Below are positions 8,771-17,271 of a DNA stretch of 64,000 bases, piece after piece. Under the pieces are notes generated by a model. It saw only the letters and a program-made list of their open reading frames with translations. It searched no databases and had not been told where the DNA came from. Source of the DNA: CAVWDU01 sp963840725 (GTDB taxonomy: Bacteria > Pseudomonadota > Gammaproteobacteria > Pseudomonadales > Halieaceae); contig CAWIZY010000009.1 of NCBI GenBank assembly GCA_963840725.1, forward strand, positions 953,533 to 1,017,532, given 5' to 3'. The first letter of the stretch is position 1. Each line of letters starts with the position of its first letter. The position numbers and the translations under genes are program-made.

Positions 8771-9787
8771 ATGTTAGAAACACTTAAAAAAACGGTACTC
8801 CAGGGCGCACGCGTCACGGGCACACTAAAAGCCGCGCCCTATCTGACATCCGACAGACTCAGAATACTTTGTTATCACGGAATCTCGTTTGATCGGGAAC
8901 ATCTATTCAGCCCCGGTACATTCATGCTGCCGGAGACGTTTCGCAAACGGCTCGAATTTCTGCGCGACTGGGGCGCAGTGGTCATGCCGTTGGACGAAGG
9001 TTTGACCAGACTCTACGACAACAACTTGCCGGCCAAGGCCGTATGTATCACGATCGACGATGGCTGGTACGGAAGCTTTGAGCATATGCTACCGGCTCTT
9101 ACCAAGTTTGGTTACCCTGCTACTCTCTACTCCTCAACCTACTACACGGAAAAGCAGACCTTTGTTTTCAACCTGCTAGTTCCCTACATTTTTTTTTGTA
9201 CGTCCTCGGGCGTACTGAATCTGGCTGATCTGGATACGCGGCTATCCGGAAAATACGCGCTGGAGGATGCGACCGAGAAACACGCGGCTCTCCAGCAGAT
9301 CCTGGCATTCGGAGAAACAGAACTCGACGCCCGGGGCCGGGAGGGTCTCTGCCATAAGGTCGCTGCCGCCTGTGCCTTTGACCTTGCATCGGCCGCAGAA
9401 AAACGCCTGTTTCAATTTATGAGCCCTGAGGAACTGTCCTCACTTCCCGAGAGAGGCGTTGATGTGCAACTGCATACCCATCGTCATGTGTTCTCCCCGG
9501 ACGATCAGGCTGCTGCCAATAAAGAGCTGAAGGAGAACGCCGAGGTACTCACAAGCATGGGAATCAAACCCTGTAAACACTTTTGCTACCCCTCCGGAGA
9601 GTTTGTCCCTCAGCACGCCGAATGGCTAAAGAACGCGGGCATAGAGTCCGCGGTAACCACGCGCTACGGCCTGGTCTCAAAAACCACGTCCCCCTACTTC
9701 CTCAACAGAGTGTGTGACACTGAGGCCATGGATTCTCTGGACTTCGAAGTCGCTATTTCCGGGGTTAAGGCGTTTATCAGCCGATAA
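8771..9787 (+). CDS. Polysaccharide deacetylase (NodB homology domain)
   Basis: 338 residues. NodB-domain motifs are LCYHGI near the N-terminus, ITIDDGW with the paired metal-binding/catalytic aspartates, HTHRHVF with the zinc-binding histidines, and CYPSG. It likely removes N-acetyl or O-acetyl groups from a cell-surface polysaccharide; the substrate cannot be told from sequence. ATG 8771 is chosen because GAGGAA sits just upstream; a TTG at 8693 would add an unconvincing 26 residues. No signal peptide is evident, as in many polysaccharide-biosynthesis deacetylases. No glycan biosynthesis genes lie nearby. Confidence 0.9.
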   Translation: MLETLKKTVLQGARVTGTLKAAPYLTSDRLRILCYHGISFDREHLFSPGTFMLPETFRKRLEFLRDWGAVVMPLDEGLTRLYDNNLPAKAVCITIDDGWYGSFEHMLPALTKFGYPATLYSSTYYTEKQTFVFNLLVPYIFFCTSSGVLNLADLDTRLSGKYALEDATEKHAALQQILAFGETELDARGREGLCHKVAAACAFDLASAAEKRLFQFMSPEELSSLPERGVDVQLHTHRHVFSPDDQAAANKELKENAEVLTSMGIKPCKHFCYPSGEFVPQHAEWLKNAGIESAVTTRYGLVSKTTSPYFLNRVCDTEAMDSLDFEVAISGVKAFISR

Positions 9788-9831
9788 CCAGCTCAGAGCC
9801 GCCACGAATAGCTACTGGTGATCTCAAAGTA

Positions 9832-10326
9832 TCAGTACGCCCCATCAGAGTAAGTCAGTTCGTAGCTGTGGGAATAGATCTCGAATATAAGCCCGAACGG
9901 GTCTTCCATATAAACCATGCGATAGGGTTTTTCGCCGGGGTAGTACTCCCGAATGGGCATTCTCATCTTGCCGCCGTGGGCGACAATTTTCTCCACCAAG
10001 CCTTCGACATCCGGGTCCTGCACGCAAAAGTGAAACGTGCCGGTTTTCCAGTAGTCAAATTCCTGCGGTTTTTCGTTATTCTTGAATTCGAACATCTCAA
10101 CGCCGATCCTGTCGCCGGTGGACATATGCGCGATCTTGAAGGAACCCCAACCGCTGCCAAATACGTCGATGCACATTTGACCAATCGCCGTGTCGGCCTC
10201 CTCAGTGATAACAGTGGGCGTCATGATCGGGTACCAGCCCATAACCTTGCTATAGAATTCAACCGCTTTTTCCACGTCAGGAACCGAGATGCCAATATGT
10301 GAAAACGTTCGAGGATAGGTAGCCAT
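9832..10326 (-). CDS. VOC (glyoxalase/bleomycin resistance) family protein
   Basis: 164 residues. A vicinal-oxygen-chelate fold is indicated by FSHIGISVPDVEKAVEFYSKVMGW at the N-terminus and YMEDPFGLIFEIYSHSYE near the C-terminus. These hold the paired beta-alpha-beta metal-binding elements (His near 11, Glu near 151). Members include glyoxalases, dioxygenases and resistance proteins, so substrate is unknown. ATG 10326 (MATYPRTFSHIG) follows an AAGGAA ribosome-binding site. A longer in-frame extension to 10500 lacks homologous character. Confidence 0.88.
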   Translation of the reverse strand: MATYPRTFSHIGISVPDVEKAVEFYSKVMGWYPIMTPTVITEEADTAIGQMCIDVFGSGWGSFKIAHMSTGDRIGVEMFEFKNNEKPQEFDYWKTGTFHFCVQDPDVEGLVEKIVAHGGKMRMPIREYYPGEKPYRMVYMEDPFGLIFEIYSHSYELTYSDGAY

Positions 10327-10536
10327 AGTAGTTCCTTTTCTGTGAGTTTGGCGAAACTGCCATTGCGGACCAGGACAGGTCAGCCGATCCAACACGCCGC
10401 CGTATTGTACATCTGAACAGCCACAGCACATCTGTCGGGCTCGTACCGCTGATACCCGATCTGACCGGAGCCGATGCACGTATATTTTACGCAAACCCAC
10501 TCTTCAGGGGCGGTGCGATGACCCAGGGGCGAAGTA

Positions 10537-10564
10537 TTGGAGAATTCGCCAATGAGAGTATAAT
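10537..10564 (+). promoter_or_regulatory. Promoter upstream of the BI-1 gene
   Basis: TTGGAG (10537-10542) and a perfect TATAAT (10559-10564) are 16 bp apart. This gives a leader of about 150 nt before the ATG at 10718. The rest of the 391-bp gap 10327-10717 shows no gene. Confidence 0.6.
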
Positions 10565-10717
10565 GGCGCTCTGAGGCGGTGGGCAGGCAAGACGGCGCGT
10601 CAGCCGAAAGACCCTGAGTAATCTGTGTGATTTCAATGGATTAACAGGGAACTCGATAGCGATTTATAGGTCCAACAACCAGTTAGCACACCCATGTGCG
10701 TAATAACGGAGTCAGTA

Positions 10718-11392
10718 ATGCAAGACAAAAGTGTCTACAACCCCCGAGTAGTGGGGGCTGAATCGCTTGTCAGCACTAACAAGGTGCTCAAAAATACCTA
10801 CATGCTGTTGGGTGTCACCCTGTTGTTCAGTGCTGTAACCGCTGGGATCTCGATGGCTGTGGGTCTCGGTCACGGTGCCGCCCTGGTGTTATCCCTGGTC
10901 GGCTTTGGTCTGTTGTTCGTGGTCAACCGGACGGCTGATAGCAGCAAAGGGCTTATTGCCATCTTTGCCTTTACAGGCGTTCTGGGCGCGTCCATCGGAC
11001 CCATGCTCAACCACTACCTGCAAATGCCCAACGGGCCAGAGCTGGTTATGCAGGCGTTAGGCGGCACGGCTATTGTGTTCTTCGGCCTGTCGGCTTACGC
11101 GCTGACCACCCGCAAGGATTTCTCCTACATGGGCGGATTCCTGATGGTAGGTCTGCTGGTGGCAGTAGTCGCAATGATCGCCAACATTTTCCTGCAGATC
11201 CCGGCGCTGTCCCTGACTATCTCTGCAGCGATTATCATGATCATGTCCGGATTGATCCTGTTCGACACCAGCAGAATCATTAACGGCGGCGAGACCAACT
11301 ACATTCGTGCCACCGTGGGCTTGTATCTCAACATCTACAACCTGTTTATCCACATGCTGCATCTGCTCACTGCCCTCAGTGGCGATGACTGA
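10718..11392 (+). CDS. Bax inhibitor-1/YccA family membrane protein
   Basis: 224 residues with about seven hydrophobic segments after a short cytoplasmic start (MQDKSVYNPRVVGAESLVSTNKVLKNTYMLLGVTLL). The C-terminal half has LFDTSRIINGGETNYIRATVGLYLNIYNLFIHML, a hallmark of the BI-1/YccA (TMBIM) family of inner-membrane proteins. E. coli YccA modulates FtsH; other members are pH-gated calcium leak channels. ATG 10718 has a GGAG ribosome-binding site; the upstream TTG-type starts are unlikely. A strong terminator follows directly. Confidence 0.93.
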   Translation: MQDKSVYNPRVVGAESLVSTNKVLKNTYMLLGVTLLFSAVTAGISMAVGLGHGAALVLSLVGFGLLFVVNRTADSSKGLIAIFAFTGVLGASIGPMLNHYLQMPNGPELVMQALGGTAIVFFGLSAYALTTRKDFSYMGGFLMVGLLVAVVAMIANIFLQIPALSLTISAAIIMIMSGLILFDTSRIINGGETNYIRATVGLYLNIYNLFIHMLHLLTALSGDD

Positions 11393-11411
11393 TAGCAGTG
11401 CGGGACCCAAC

Positions 11412-11437
11412 AAACCCCGGCGCAAGCCGGGGTTTTT
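11412..11437 (+). terminator. Intrinsic terminator after the BI-1 gene
   Basis: CCCCGGC-GCAA-GCCGGGG stem with flanking A/T pairing and a T5 tract at 11433-11437. It lies 19 nt after the stop codon and separates this gene from the tus operon. Confidence 0.93.
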
Positions 11438-11455
11438 GGTTGTGGCTATCCGGCC

Positions 11456-11848
11456 ATGAAGTACAGCCTCCTGGTTACCTCAGCTCCCTGCTCCGGTCAT
11501 ACCAGTCTGACAGCCGCCCGTTTCGCTGAGGCGGTGCTGGCAGGTGGACACAGCGTCCATCGCGTTTTTTTTCTCGATGCAGGAACCCTGAATGGGGCCG
11601 TCGCCGGCGTTAGCCCACAGGGTGAGATAGACCCGCGGGAACTCTGGCAAACCCTCGCGCTCAAACACGGCCTGGAGCTGATCCTGTGCATCTCCTCGGC
11701 CCTGCGTGAGGGTGTTCTCGACGCCACCGAGGCGGATCGCTATGAAAAACCCGGCGTCACCGCACATCCGGCTTTCACCGTTTCCGGGCTGGGACAACTG
11801 GTGGATGCCTGGGTGGAGTCAGATCGGGTAGTGACGTTTGGTGGGTAA
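11456..11848 (+). CDS. tusD: Sulfurtransferase complex subunit TusD
   Basis: 130 residues of the DsrE fold. MKYSLLVTSAPCSGHTSLTAARFAEAVLAGGH is the TusD N-terminus, and LILCISSALREGV contains the sulfur-relay cysteine (near residue 80). TusBCD accepts persulfide sulfur from TusA and passes it to TusE for 2-thiolation of wobble uridine by MnmA. First gene of a tight tusDCBE operon; its end overlaps tusC. Confidence 0.95.
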   Translation: MKYSLLVTSAPCSGHTSLTAARFAEAVLAGGHSVHRVFFLDAGTLNGAVAGVSPQGEIDPRELWQTLALKHGLELILCISSALREGVLDATEADRYEKPGVTAHPAFTVSGLGQLVDAWVESDRVVTFGG

Positions 11849-12248
11849 GAGCGACATTGAGCCACCGCCCCATGAGGGTCCCGCCGGCCATAGGGAAGGT
11901 GTGCTTATCACCCTCTCCCACTCGCCTTACGGTAACAGCCTGGCCCGAGCGGCGGTGGATACACTGCTCGCTGGCGCGGCTTTCGACCAACCGGTCACAC
12001 TGCTCCTTAGCGGCGCCGGAGTGCTTAACTTGCTGGCGGGGCAAAATGCCCGGGCTGCGGGGGCTCGTAATTTGGGCAAGCTTCTGGCATCCCTGCCCAT
12101 GTATGATGTCGATACTATCTACGTTGATGCGGAGGCAGTAAGCCGCTTCGGTATCGACCCGCAACAGCTTCCCGAGGCGGCTTGTCTGCTCGACAAAGAA
12201 GCGATAACGCGACTCATGAGCAAGCAACGTCATCTGTTGGGCTTTTAA
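11841..12248 (+). CDS. tusC: Sulfurtransferase complex subunit TusC
   Basis: About 135 residues, DsrE-like. The core GVLITLSHSPYGNSLARAAVDTLLAGAAFDQPVTLLLSGAGVLNL is typical of TusC, which is a structural subunit of the TusBCD heterohexamer. The start is probably GTG 11841, overlapping the tusD stop; TTG 11838 is the alternative. The N-terminal 15-20 residues are not conserved in character. Neighbours tusD and tusB confirm the identity. Confidence 0.92.
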   Translation: MGKSDIEPPPHEGPAGHREGVLITLSHSPYGNSLARAAVDTLLAGAAFDQPVTLLLSGAGVLNLLAGQNARAAGARNLGKLLASLPMYDVDTIYVDAEAVSRFGIDPQQLPEAACLLDKEAITRLMSKQRHLLGF

Positions 12249-12249
12249 T

Positions 12250-12543
12250 GTGATCCTGCATACCTGCAACGTCTCATCAGAGCACACAGCCTTCCGTGAT
12301 TGTTTAGCGGTCGTCACAACCGGCGACGCCTTGTTACTCATAGGGGACGCCGTCTACGCCGCCCGGGATGGCAGCCAGGCCTGTGGCCAACTGCTGGAGA
12401 CCGCCGCGGAGTTGTATGTGCTCGCGGACGATGCCGACGCCCGAGGCGTGTCCGGGTATCTTTGCGCTGCCGTGACCAGTCTGGAGATGGCTGGCTTTGT
12501 CGCGCTCACTGAGCGATTCCCACGCATCCAGGCCTGGTATTGA
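12250..12543 (+). CDS. tusB: Sulfurtransferase complex subunit TusB
   Basis: 97 residues starting at GTG. MILHTCNVSSEHTAFRDCLAVVTTGDALLLIGDAVYAA matches the DsrH/TusB N-terminus (family: MLHTVNxSP...). It is the third subunit of the TusBCD sulfur-relay complex. It follows tusC after 1 bp and precedes tusE by 3 bp, so translation is probably coupled. Confidence 0.92.
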   Translation: MILHTCNVSSEHTAFRDCLAVVTTGDALLLIGDAVYAARDGSQACGQLLETAAELYVLADDADARGVSGYLCAAVTSLEMAGFVALTERFPRIQAWY

Positions 12544-12546
12544 GCG

Positions 12547-12864
12547 ATGCTGCCCGCCAGTGCATTCGACAAAGAGGGCTTTTTGCGTCAGCTGGACGAT
12601 TGGACACCTGCGGTTGCCCGCCAGATAGCAGAAAGCGAAGCCATTGTGCTCAGCGATGCCCACTGGGAAATCATTGAATGCTTGCGTGGCTACTACCGGG
12701 AGTTCGATGCCTCCCCTGCCATGCGAGCCCTGGTAAAATACTGTCGACGCGAACTGGGCGCGGACAAAGGGACAAGTATTCACCTGCTGCGCCTGTTTCC
12801 CGGCTCACCCGCCAAACTGGGCAGCAAGGTCGCGGGTTTGCCCAAGCCGGACAACTGCCTGTGA
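12547..12864 (+). CDS. tusE: TusE/DsrC family sulfurtransferase
   Basis: 105 residues. It has the DsrC/TusE core (DKEGFLRQLDDWTPAVARQIAESEAIVLSDAHWEII) and ends PKPDNCL with the essential penultimate cysteine. The second cysteine of true DsrC, ten residues earlier, is absent (SKVAGL), which favours TusE. It takes sulfur from TusBCD and delivers it to MnmA for s2U34 of tRNA. Confidence 0.95.
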   Translation: MLPASAFDKEGFLRQLDDWTPAVARQIAESEAIVLSDAHWEIIECLRGYYREFDASPAMRALVKYCRRELGADKGTSIHLLRLFPGSPAKLGSKVAGLPKPDNCL

Positions 12865-12868
12865 ATTC

Positions 12869-13897
12869 ATGACCGCCGATACCGCACTGCAACCATTCCC
12901 CGGAGAGCATCCGTTCGCGCCGTTTGTACGCGCCCTGGGGCGCGGCAAGACGGGTTCCCGCTCTCTGACCCGGTCAGAGGCACGCCTGGGCTTCGGCATG
13001 ATCCTGCGCGGTGAGGTCCAGCCCCTGCAGCTCGGTGCCTTTCTGATGCTCCTGCGTGTCAAAGAAGAGACCGGCGAGGAGCTTGCCGGTTTCGTCGAGG
13101 CTTCCCGCGAGGCGATGACAAAACCGGCGACCACGCTGACCGCCGATCTGGACTGGTCAAGCTACGCGGGTAAAAAACACCAACACCCCTGGTATCTTTT
13201 GACGCTACTAATGCTCTCGGGTGCCGGTTATCGCGTCTTTCTGCACGGCAGTGACGGTCATACAGCGGGCCGGCTTTACACCGAGCAGGCCATGCGGGAA
13301 CTCGGCCTGCCCATCGCCTCAGATTGGTCAGAGGTAGCCACACAGCTGTCAGCCAGCGGGCTCAGCTATCTCCCCCTGCGGGAGTTTTGCGCACCGTTGC
13401 AGCAGTTATTGGAACTCAAACCGTTGCTTGGACTGCGTTCTCCGGTGAATACCCTGACCCGCATGCTGAACCCTCTGGGTGCCCACTGCACGCTGCAGAG
13501 CATTTTCCATCCCGCTTACGCCCGGCTGCATCAGGACGCCGATTTACTGCTGGGCCAAGCTCGAGCCATGGTGTTCAAGGGTGAAAGCGGTGAAATTGAG
13601 ATAAAACCCACCGCAGACACTCGCCTGCACTGGCTGCGAGGGCAGGAGTCAAGCACGCTGGTATTACCGCGCAGCATCAGCGAAAGAGCAACACCGGTTA
13701 CGACCCCCGCTACTGGTCCCCTGCGCGATCTGTGGCGAGGAGAGTCCTCTGACGCCTATGGTCTTGCGACCACGACCGCTACAACCGCTGCAGCTCTATT
13801 GCTCCTCGGTGCCTGCAGCACCACCGAGAGTGCCCTACACAGGGCTGGCGAACTGTGGCGGGCACGTGATAAAAACCGGCTAGAAAGATGCCCCTGA
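12869..13897 (+). CDS. ybiB: TrpD2/YbiB-type phosphoribosyltransferase-like protein
   Basis: 342 residues related to anthranilate phosphoribosyltransferase. The N-terminal helical domain reads FVRALGRGKTGSRSLTRSEARLGFGMILRGEVQPLQLGAFLMLLRVKEET. The TrpD KTLNxS/SGxGD catalytic signatures are altered, as in the YbiB (TrpD2) subfamily, which binds nucleic acid and has no known catalytic activity. It sits between tusE and trmA with short gaps or overlap. The same order occurs in other gammaproteobacteria, suggesting a role connected to tRNA or RNA metabolism. Confidence 0.85.
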   Translation: MTADTALQPFPGEHPFAPFVRALGRGKTGSRSLTRSEARLGFGMILRGEVQPLQLGAFLMLLRVKEETGEELAGFVEASREAMTKPATTLTADLDWSSYAGKKHQHPWYLLTLLMLSGAGYRVFLHGSDGHTAGRLYTEQAMRELGLPIASDWSEVATQLSASGLSYLPLREFCAPLQQLLELKPLLGLRSPVNTLTRMLNPLGAHCTLQSIFHPAYARLHQDADLLLGQARAMVFKGESGEIEIKPTADTRLHWLRGQESSTLVLPRSISERATPVTTPATGPLRDLWRGESSDAYGLATTTATTAAALLLLGACSTTESALHRAGELWRARDKNRLERCP

Positions 13898-14982
13898 GTC
13901 ACGTGCAGCCCCAGCGCTACGCCGAACTGCTGGCAGAGAAAGCCACAACAGTATCGACCCTGCTGGCACCCTTCGCACCGCCCCCTGCCAAGGTTATCGC
14001 CTCGTCACCTGCGGCTTTTCGTATGCGTGCGGAATTTCGCCTCTGGCACGACGGAGACGCCTTGAACTATGTCATGTTCCGGCCTGAAGACCGGAAAACA
14101 CCGGTCACGGTAGAGTCGTTCCCCATTGGCTGCAAGCGTATTCAGCAGCTGATGCCTGCGCTAAGAGAGCGATTGCAGGCTAACCCGGTCCTGCGCCAGA
14201 AGATTTTCCAGGTTGAGTTCCTCAGCAGTCTGGCTGGAGACAGCCTGGTGACTCTCGTTTATCACCGTCCGCTGGACCATGCCTGGCAGCGGGAGGCGGA
14301 GTCGCTTGCTACCGAGTTGAAGGTGTCGATTGTAGGCCGCAGCCGCAAACAGAAACTCACCATCGGCCGGGATTATATCCTCGAGGCTCTATCCATTCAC
14401 GGTCGCAGCTACCACTATCGGCAGTACGAGCAGGCATTCACCCAACCCAACGCCCGGGTCAACATTGCCATGATTGAATGGGCCTGTGATCAGGCCGTGA
14501 AGCTCGATGGGGACCTGCTCGAGTTGTACTGTGGCAACGGCAACTTCACCCTGCCATTGTCACAACATTTCGACCAGGTCATCGCCACCGAATTGTCAAA
14601 AACGTCGGTGCGAGCGGCAAGGGAGAACATTGCTGGCAATGCGATCGAAAACATACAGATGCTACGGCTGTCCGCCCAGGAAGTGAGTGAAGCCATTCAG
14701 GGTACCCGGGTGTTCCGTCGACTGGAGGGACTGCCCCAGCCCCTGGACGCTTATGCATTGCGCACCTTGTTTGTCGACCCTCCCCGCGCGGGCCTGGATG
14801 AGCAAACAGTGAAGATGGCAGCGGACTTTGATCATATTCTCTACATATCCTGCAACCCGGAAACACTGGCGTCGAACCTGCAGACACTGGCCTCTACGCA
14901 CGAAATCTCGGCCTTCGCCCAGTTTGACCAGTTCCCCTATACGGCGCATATGGAATGCGGCGTCCTGCTCGTGCGCAAATAA
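13888..14982 (+). CDS. trmA: tRNA (uracil-54-C5)-methyltransferase
   Basis: 364 residues. The N-terminal region FRMRAEFRLWHDGDALNYVMF and IGCKRIQQLMP are TrmA-specific. The SAM motif is LLELYCGNGNFTLPL, the catalytic nucleophile is in SCNPETLASNL, and DPPRAGLD is also present. It makes m5U54 (ribothymidine) in the T-loop of tRNAs. The ATG overlaps the end of the preceding gene by 10 bp, so it is part of the tus-ybiB operon, a cluster devoted largely to tRNA modification. Confidence 0.97.
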   Translation: MPLSHVQPQRYAELLAEKATTVSTLLAPFAPPPAKVIASSPAAFRMRAEFRLWHDGDALNYVMFRPEDRKTPVTVESFPIGCKRIQQLMPALRERLQANPVLRQKIFQVEFLSSLAGDSLVTLVYHRPLDHAWQREAESLATELKVSIVGRSRKQKLTIGRDYILEALSIHGRSYHYRQYEQAFTQPNARVNIAMIEWACDQAVKLDGDLLELYCGNGNFTLPLSQHFDQVIATELSKTSVRAARENIAGNAIENIQMLRLSAQEVSEAIQGTRVFRRLEGLPQPLDAYALRTLFVDPPRAGLDEQTVKMAADFDHILYISCNPETLASNLQTLASTHEISAFAQFDQFPYTAHMECGVLLVRK

Positions 14983-15036
14983 TGCACACCCTGAGACGGA
15001 CTCAGGCGTACACAGACAATCACAGGAGAAACCCTT

Positions 15037-15321
15037 ATGCCTATCAAGAAACTCAGCGCCGCTGCACTCGAAGAGGAATTGGCCAAACGGCCTGACTGGC
15101 GTCTGGAGCAGGACAAACTGTATCGGCATTTCGCGTTTGGCAACTTTATCGAGGCCTTTGGCTTCATGTCTAAGGTCGCATTGCTTGCCGAGGCACAAGA
15201 CCATCACCCGGAATGGTCCAATGTCTACAACCGGGTAGACATCTACCTGACAACACACGAGGCCAAAGGTATTTCCGAAAGGGATTTCACGTTGGCGACG
15301 TCTATAGACAGCCTGATCTAG
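15037..15321 (+). CDS. phhB: Pterin-4a-carbinolamine dehydratase
   Basis: 94 residues, the normal size. The family motif appears as FMSKVALLAEAQDHHPEWSNVYNRVDIYLTTHEAKGISERDF, with the catalytic HH-PEW and the THxxxGxSxxD pattern. It recycles tetrahydrobiopterin in phenylalanine hydroxylation. A good AGGAGA ribosome-binding site precedes the ATG. phhA is not next to it. Confidence 0.95.
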   Translation: MPIKKLSAAALEEELAKRPDWRLEQDKLYRHFAFGNFIEAFGFMSKVALLAEAQDHHPEWSNVYNRVDIYLTTHEAKGISERDFTLATSIDSLI

Positions 15322-15357
15322 CCTGCGCCCTGCCCCCGCTCCCCCGGCTTTATTGCA

Positions 15358-16251
15358 CTAACAGCGTATACCCCAGGCGAGCAGTCCCCTGCCGAGTACC
15401 TCATCGAGACGTTCAGTATCCGCTGCCTCAATCTCGATCGACCGCAAGCCCAGCTCTCGATACAGGACCCGCTTGCGCAATTTGATTGCCAGCGAAGAAG
15501 CTGTGGGTTCGTCATCAATGCAATCGATATAGACACTGCCACCGACCAGATAAAAGTCAGCCGCTATCGGCTCCTCCACCGGCAGAGCCCGCTGGTAAGC
15601 ATGAGGCAGTTGTGCCAGGTACAACCAGTTGCACACCTGTAGCTGCAGCGTTGACTGCAGTACGTGTCCATCAATGCCACAGAGCACCGGGCTTTTGGAC
15701 TCCGCTGATTGAAAGAGATCCTGCTCCCCGGGGCCATTATCAGTAGCGGGCTGCATCTGATCGGATTGGCGAGTCAATTCTCGATGAATCACCGGATGGT
15801 CAATAATTTCATGCGGCCAGGTCACGTAGAACGCGCCGCTGTTATCACTCTCTTCCTGCTTGCCTCCCAGCGAACGACCAAAATCGGAGAGTTCCCAGCC
15901 GAGAATACTGTGATGCTGCAGGCCAATCTCCGCAAGCGCCCGGTTGATCTGGCGGGGGTGCAAACGCGGATAGTAGCGGCACATGGCAGCGGCGGTGATG
16001 CGCTGATTGGACTCGATAGTGGCGAGCAGTGGATGCTTTTCCAGTGTCATAGGCCAGACGATATAACGACCGAACCGGCTGCTGGTCTGGTAGCTCCCGC
16101 CCTCGAATTCACCCTTGTTGGTCAGCGTCCAGCTCTCACCGACACGCGCTATCCAACCATAATCCTTGAACGTCGCAAACAGTTGCTGCGCCGGTAATTG
16201 GAGCTTTCTGGCCAGGGCTGTCGTGGAGAGTTTGCCATCATCCTGAGCCAT
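15358..16251 (-). CDS. Uncharacterised protein: winged-helix-like N-terminus and nuclease-like C-terminus
   Basis: 297 residues. The first 60 (STTALARKLQLPAQQLFATFKDYGWIARVGESWTLTNKGEFEGG) resemble the KilAC/antirepressor winged-helix module. The last 90 (VEEPIAADFYLVGGSVYIDCIDDE... KLRKRVLYRELGLRSIEIE... LDEVLGRGLLAWGI) have the strand-helix pattern of PD-(D/E)XK nuclease-like domains, with D in ADFYL and D in YIDC as possible metal ligands. A role in nucleic-acid processing is inferred, not shown. It ends 5 bp after the dUTPase stop region, so the two may be cotranscribed (dUTPase first). Confidence 0.6.
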   Translation of the reverse strand: MAQDDGKLSTTALARKLQLPAQQLFATFKDYGWIARVGESWTLTNKGEFEGGSYQTSSRFGRYIVWPMTLEKHPLLATIESNQRITAAAMCRYYPRLHPRQINRALAEIGLQHHSILGWELSDFGRSLGGKQEESDNSGAFYVTWPHEIIDHPVIHRELTRQSDQMQPATDNGPGEQDLFQSAESKSPVLCGIDGHVLQSTLQLQVCNWLYLAQLPHAYQRALPVEEPIAADFYLVGGSVYIDCIDDEPTASSLAIKLRKRVLYRELGLRSIEIEAADTERLDEVLGRGLLAWGIRC

Positions 16252-16256
16252 TCAAA

Positions 16257-16925
16257 TCAGCCGGCTTGTATAAGGCTGTACCGGGCCGCCAACGCCTGGT
16301 AAACCTGCTCGGCAAAATCACTGGCGTGCTGGTCAAGATCTGCCACCAGTTCCACCAGGTGTTCGTTATCTTCACGTCCCTGCCAGTTCTTGGTGTAGGT
16401 GCCGGCCTGGTAACCGTGGTCCTGGCGAAAGAAGTTCAGCACATTTTTGCCCACATAGGCGGTGTACAGTGTTTCAAAGTCCAACTCTACCGCCAGCATA
16501 AGGTCCCTGAAGAGGACCGGTGAAAACTTGTGGGTCTGTAAGGTGTGCATAGCCAGGGCTTCGGTCGCTTCTTTAACGCCCTGAACAGTCGGCGTTGACT
16601 CGTTCAGTTCCCGCGCAACGAGGGCGGCAATCTGCTCCGCAGTTTGACCTTCGCCATACAAGGCAGATAAGCCGAAATGCCAGATGTCGATCACCTCGAG
16701 GCGCACCTGCTCCATATCGGCCTCCTGTTTCTTCCACCACTTGTAACCATGGTGCTCAACCAGCTCGCCACACTCTATCCAGATAGCTCGATACCAGGCG
16801 AAGTCCTGTTTGAGCCAATCGGAGTGAACGCGACGGTTCATCCTGTCCTGCATGGTCAGCATGGTCACCAGGGCCTGTTCCAATTGCACTACCTCACTAC
16901 CGTTTACCCGGACGTCGCTGAGCAT
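16257..16925 (-). CDS. dUTP diphosphatase (dimeric, all-alpha dUTPase family)
   Basis: 222 residues. The NTP-pyrophosphohydrolase helix IECGELVEHHGYKWWKK carries the ExxE metal ligands, and EVIDIWHFG supplies the second ExxD. The C-terminal GKNVLNFFRQDHGYQAGTYTKNWQGREDNEHL is characteristic of dimeric dUTPases/dCTPases of the MazG superfamily. It hydrolyses dUTP to dUMP, keeping uracil out of DNA. The ATG start has only a weak ribosome-binding site. It is followed by an uncharacterised gene 5 bp away. Confidence 0.9.
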   Translation of the reverse strand: MLSDVRVNGSEVVQLEQALVTMLTMQDRMNRRVHSDWLKQDFAWYRAIWIECGELVEHHGYKWWKKQEADMEQVRLEVIDIWHFGLSALYGEGQTAEQIAALVARELNESTPTVQGVKEATEALAMHTLQTHKFSPVLFRDLMLAVELDFETLYTAYVGKNVLNFFRQDHGYQAGTYTKNWQGREDNEHLVELVADLDQHASDFAEQVYQALAARYSLIQAG

Positions 16926-17035
16926 AGCAGCAGGCCGATGCTGTCGCCAGCGGCCATGTCACTGGCGCAGCTTGCAATTCCCGGTGATGACACACCCAAC
17001 ATAGTATGGAACTGTGTTCTATGGGAGTCTATCCG

Positions 17036-17212
17036 ATGAATTGGGTCCTGGGCTTGTTCAGCAAGCATTGGCTATTCCTGTGCCTGGGATGTGCCAGTTG
17101 GTTTATGTTTCATACCGCACTGATGATGATCGAAGATATACGGTCAAATCGTCGCAAGCTGCGCCTGCGCCGTCGCGCGCTGTCCAGGTTTTCGTACAAT
17201 AAAAACCCGTGA
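17036..17212 (+). CDS. Small single-pass membrane protein
   Basis: 58 residues. One hydrophobic segment (WVLGLFSKHWLFLCLGCASW) is followed by a strongly basic tail (RSNRRKLRLRRRALSRF). A GGGAG ribosome-binding site precedes the ATG. No family is recognised. The topology fits an N-out/C-in inner-membrane microprotein. Support is limited to the ribosome-binding site and the topology, so it may be spurious. Confidence 0.45.
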   Translation: MNWVLGLFSKHWLFLCLGCASWFMFHTALMMIEDIRSNRRKLRLRRRALSRFSYNKNP

Positions 17213-17271
17213 AAGCGCTGGAATGAACTGCTAAGATGCCGCCGGTTTTACAGACACAGAGGCGCAATCTA

